This document shows positions 60,481-64,000 of a stretch of DNA of 64,000 nucleotides, piece after piece. A program made the translations under genes and the position numbers. This stretch comes from Tetrastigma voinierianum. Its lineage: Eukaryota > Streptophyta > Magnoliopsida > Vitales > Vitaceae. The notes under the pieces are model-generated. The model was not told the origin of the DNA, ran no database searches, and worked only from the letters and a program-made list of their open reading frames with translations. The stretch spans positions 372,001 to 436,000 of the forward strand of contig JAEQBH010005081.1 in NCBI GenBank assembly GCA_016808115.1, read 5' to 3'. Each line of letters begins with the position of its first letter. The stretch's first letter is position 1.

Positions 60481-61420
60481 CTCTATAATACGGTAATCCC
60501 AGTCGTATCTCGAATTGACATTAGGTCTCTCTAGCTCATCATTGCCTCAACCCTTCTCTAGATTGATTGTACCGAATCTGACACACCGTGTGTCCCAATC
60601 TCACCTCGATGTGGCTTCGCACTTCTTGAACTTAGCGTACCCTGTTGATGGTCTCTCGGCAAGCGCCAAACAATCCTCTAGCGATACTCATGCTTATATT
60701 GGGGTAGATCAAGATGTCATCCACGAAGACTACGATGGCCCGATCTGAATAAGGTTGGAATACCACATGCATGAGATCCGTGAATCTTCTTCAGTGCATT
60801 CGTCGATCAAAAGGGCATCACCGTAAACTCAAAGTGCCATAACGCGTCTTGAGCGCTATCTTAGAGATATCTATCTCCCTAATCCTCAGCTGATGGTAAC
60901 CAATGCAAAGGTATCTTGCAGAGTAATTTCGCTCCTCTCAGTTGTCAGAATAAATCATCGATCCTCGGTAATAGATGCAGATTCTTGATCGTAATACTGT
61001 TATTTATCTACGTAATCAATAGTCGAAGGGTCTTGTCCTTCTTCTTACGCCAAATAGACGGAGCACCATGGTGAAGTGCTCGGTCTAATGAGCCCTTTGT
61101 CCGGTGGCTCACTGTAGCTGAACTGCAGTTCTGCGGCTGATCGGTGCCGTCTATGCGGAGTCATAGAGATGGAGTGATGTCTGAGGGTGCCAGCTTCGAT
61201 ACGAAGCGCATCCCTATGTGGAGGTAGTCGGATAGCTCATGCAGCGGAAAAACATCCGCGCCTCGCAAAATACTCGAGGTAGATCTAAGTCTGGTCTCAC
61301 CTGGAGTCTCTGCAGAGTAAGGCTCATTGTGACATGGTGTCTGACACTTAGACTGCATTATCTTTGTCACGGGGCGAAATATCATGCTGTCTCCTGAGAA
61401 TACCACCGCAGTGCGAGTCC
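60481..61420 (-). pseudogene. Element G, reverse transcriptase
   Basis: The active-site block IVVFVDDILIY reads cleanly on the minus strand at 60736-60704, with the two catalytic aspartates present. Upstream in order are FSDVFP..LSDYLH (about 61260-61220), GAPSIWRKKKDKTLRL (about 61070-61025) and TIKNLHLLPRIDDLF (about 60990-60945). That is the normal gypsy RT layout. Frameshifts separate the blocks. Confidence 0.8.
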
Positions 61421-62010
61421 TGCGTGCTTGGCGGTAGCCTCTGCGCTCACAGTCGATACTTGACCACGTAGGCTGTCGGCCGATCGTCCGCGGGATGACG
61501 TGAACTTCGACGTATCCGATCCTCCCGGTCAGCGTAGTGGGTCCGAGGATCTCGGCTGTGACCTTGACATATCATCCTATTCTGTACACAATCACGGGAG
61601 AACTCACATCTAAAAGGCTCCTACAAAGGTCTCTGAGGGTCCTTGCCCATTTCCACCATATTTGGGCCTCTCTCTCTGGCTGGAACATGCATTAGTCACA
61701 ATCTAGTAGTGTCGGTAATCTCAGCAGCCTCTAACACCTTCTCCCGATCTGCATGAATAATGGTGCCTTTGCATCAGGATCTCTTCCCCTGTGAATGTCG
61801 GAGGATGATGCATGCAAACCTCCCAGGTTACTAGGACCTCCACGACCCTGTTATACCAGCTGTGTGATGCTTGTTGTTGCAACCTATCTGACCTCGGTAA
61901 AAGCCTGTAGATCAAACAACGGTGGTGTCGACCGGAGTACCTCTTGGAGCGCCCTCGTCTCGTCCTCTACTAGCATTTACATAATTAACATGATGAGTTA
62001 AATCCAGTCT
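61421..62010 (-). pseudogene. Element G, gag and protease remains
   Basis: On the minus strand, MHHPPTFTGEE (about 61810-61780) followed by a REAQIWWKWA block (about 61690-61655) is the chromovirus gag core (PPTF-x-G, then a WW pair). Nearer RT, SSIDCERRGY..ARRTRTAVVF (about 61470-61390) matches the tail of the protease region. Motifs are out of a single frame. Confidence 0.6.
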
Positions 62011-62982
62011 GGTATCTACAGGCATAAACACGGCCGAGACACTATTCTTACTCAGAATATACATTTTCATATTCTATATCCCGCATTTAAATACGTCACG
62101 AGACAATTTATTTCACATTTCAAACAATTTTTATTCTGAAAAATTTTATTTAGAAAATTTCATTTTTCCCAAAATTTTGTCTCATTTTATTTTATTTTAT
62201 TTTATTTTAAATTTTTTGAAATTTTTCGTGATGAACAATGTTCTTCTTAGGGTTCATGAGCAGTGTCAAATTGACTGAGGAGCGATGCGAGTCAGCTGAG
62301 TCGAGTGGTCGGTGCACGAGCGCAATGCGGTCAAACCCGGCGCCGCGGTCGCGCGCCCGGCCCGCCTGCCGCGAGCCCCGCTGCGGCAGCGCCCCACCTA
62401 CGTGTCGCGCCTGCGGCGCCAGCGCTCCCTCTTGAGCTGACCCGGTAGCACGCAGCGCTGCGCGTGCACCGCTGCGCCCGACCCGGCGCTGCGTCTTGTA
62501 GCGCCCGCTCAGCCGTCGTGGCGACACAACTACGCCTTGCGACACAAGCGACCTTGCCTCCCCTCACGCATATCCTGTCGGTTTGTATTGCATTACAACT
62601 TCCCTCACGGCCTTTGCCTCGGCCACAATAATTGTATTACAATAAATTCATGACCTTCTCTCTATCTCTTTACTGTCTGATCTCGACCTTCTTGATACAA
62701 TTTTTTTCACAATACACTTGAGCGTGTGGGTCTACCAATTTTTTTCATTATTTTTTTTTCATTTATTCTGATAACTGGAAAATAAAAATATACATTTTTC
62801 ATTTCCATAATACTCAAATAAATTATAAAATTTATTTTACTCCATTTTCTTCCAATTTTACAACTTGTAAAACCTTATAAATTTATTTTCTTCACCTCAT
62901 AACCAAATAAATTATAAATTTGTTACTATTTACTTTCTTTTTTTTTCAGTTTTACCTTTGTAAAAAAAAAAAATTTCTCCAC

Positions 62983-63034
<52 letters not shown>

Positions 63035-63449
63035 CATTTAATTCTGGAAAATGGTCCATAATTTCCTCAAAGTCTCCTTATATAACACTAACCCTAGTGT
63101 TCAACCTCAAATTTATTAAAATTTGATTTCATTATCCAACAACTCAAATAAATTTATTAAAATTTATTTCTTATTTTCTTCTTTGTTCCAGTTTACACAT
63201 TGTAAGCTCCCAAACATTTTCCAGCGTGCTAAGTACTAATCACCTAAGCACCCGAACATCATAACATATCTAAACCATGTTATAAACATCATTTCACAAC
63301 ACAACTCATGTTATACACGCAATCACATCAAACACCATGCATGCATTGTTCTATTCGGGATTTTTAGGTAATCCTCATACCTACGCTAGAACATCAAACC
63401 ACCCAGTGGTGATGACTACCCAAACGAGCTCCTGGTATTCGTATACCTA
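62011..63449 (-). other. Element G leader: GC-rich block, AT-rich block and TA repeat
   Basis: Between gag and the primer site. 62270-62570 is very GC-rich, with palindromic words (GCAGCGCTGC, CGCCTGCGGCG, GCTGCGGCAGC). 62640-63200 is AT-rich and includes the TA repeat. No gene supported; overlapping frames in the GC-rich block exist on both strands. Confidence 0.5.
62986..63032. repeat. (TA)n microsatellite, about 23 units
   Basis: Uninterrupted TA dinucleotides. The YIYIY frame over it is an artefact. Confidence 0.9.
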
Positions 63450-63462
63450 GGCTACGATACCA
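63450..63462 (-). promoter_or_regulatory. Element G primer binding site
   Basis: The minus strand reads TGGTATCGTAGCC, two bases from TGGTATCAGAGCC (initiator-methionine tRNA primer), directly beside the LTR. Confirms minus orientation. Confidence 0.8.
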
Positions 63463-64000
63463 AGCGACGCCCCGTCAAGGGGTGTCAGTTGATACCGTCG
63501 ACCCCGCGGGAATACCTCCACGAAAATCGATGAGTCTCGCTTATGCGGGAGCTTTACGAATCGTCTGTCTGACATCAATCACATGATACATATATAAATA
63601 AAAACGGCCTCTTGGGGCCATAAACCAATACTCATCAATATACCGACTATCTACCGTGAATTCTGAGAGTTAATAAATTACTCTTATAACATATATCAAA
63701 CTTATCGAGTTAAATGCATGTTTAAAATCATCAAAGCCTGGCCAGGCTTTCTTCTAAACTGACACTCTATGATGAATCGTCTCGCACGCTCCTGTACGTA
63801 AATAGTATCCTAGACAAGATAGCTAATGCTCGGTGGTGGAATCACCACAAGTGGGCTACTCACCACCTAAGTGCATATGCAATGCTCCAAAATAAACACA
63901 CACATTCAAGCAAATGCATGATCCTACTTGAATGTCCCCTTGATCATCTCATATCCAAAGTCCTCCCGACTTCCACCACTTTGCCTAAGCCATTGTAGGG
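63463..64000 (-). mobile_element. Element G, 5' LTR, cut off by the window edge
   Basis: Matches the 3' LTR parts at 44747-45127 and 54095-54240. The remaining 1.6 kb lies outside. A CAATC target duplication is predicted at its far end. Confidence 0.75.

Noticed and set aside
62920..63126. Protein with a long IYIYIY stretch
   Set aside because: Produced by the TA microsatellite.

Overview
This looks like plant nuclear DNA, almost certainly from a flowering plant with a repeat-rich genome. It holds Ty3/gypsy elements of the Athila/Tat and chromovirus (Tekay-like) types, a Ty1/copia element, a MuDR-type MULE transposase, a plant mobile domain (PMD) gene, a hAT-type MITE and several solo LTRs. 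I see no intact host gene, rRNA, tRNA or CRISPR array. The species cannot be named from the sequence.

Layout. 1-5.4 kb is AT-rich intergenic DNA with one possible terminal exon, a long fold-back and a hAT MITE with a perfect 8-bp target duplication. 5.4-23.0 kb, minus strand, is a MULE transposase pseudogene followed on the same strand by a PMD pseudogene. The PMD reading frame is cut into five pieces by three solo-LTR-like insertions (C 7.1-9.5, A 9.6-11.6, B 12.2-20.0 kb). B is itself interrupted by E, a 5.5 kb LTR element with no coding domains and a perfect 5-bp target duplication. 24.1-31.4 kb is a minus-strand copia element (H) with gag, integrase, RT and RNase H remains and an unusual GC-rich leader. 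31.4-34.1 kb is a truncated LTR (D copy 1) packed with TGTCGCGACA-like palindromes. 33.9-44.1 kb is an Athila-like element in tandem form (LTR-body-LTR-partial body) that has gag, protease and a third ORF but no RT or integrase. 44.7 kb to the right edge is a minus-strand chromovirus (G). Its body (58.4-63.5 kb) has gag, RT, integrase and a chromodomain. Its 3' LTR is split by a 9 kb Tat-like element (F, gag-protease-ORF3, again no RT or integrase) and by a solo LTR (D copy 2). Its 5' LTR runs out of the window.

No gene in the window is likely to be functional as written: every recognisable reading frame has stops or frameshifts. Pairs of LTRs that should be similar differ by many small indels and GC-rich word replacements, especially right of about 29 kb, so part of the damage may be consensus error and not biological decay.

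The most interesting observation cuts across families. At least six unrelated mobile elements each carry their own short, CpG-containing palindromic word, clustered and in several cases spaced about 20-22 bp apart (two helical turns). Examples are GATATATC in the MITE, CGCCTAGGCG and AGTG(N6)CACT in solo LTRs A and B, TGTCGCGACA in D, TCGCTAT(N)ATAGCGA in F and GCGTC..GGCGTT in the Athila-like element. The words differ, but the arrangement is similar.
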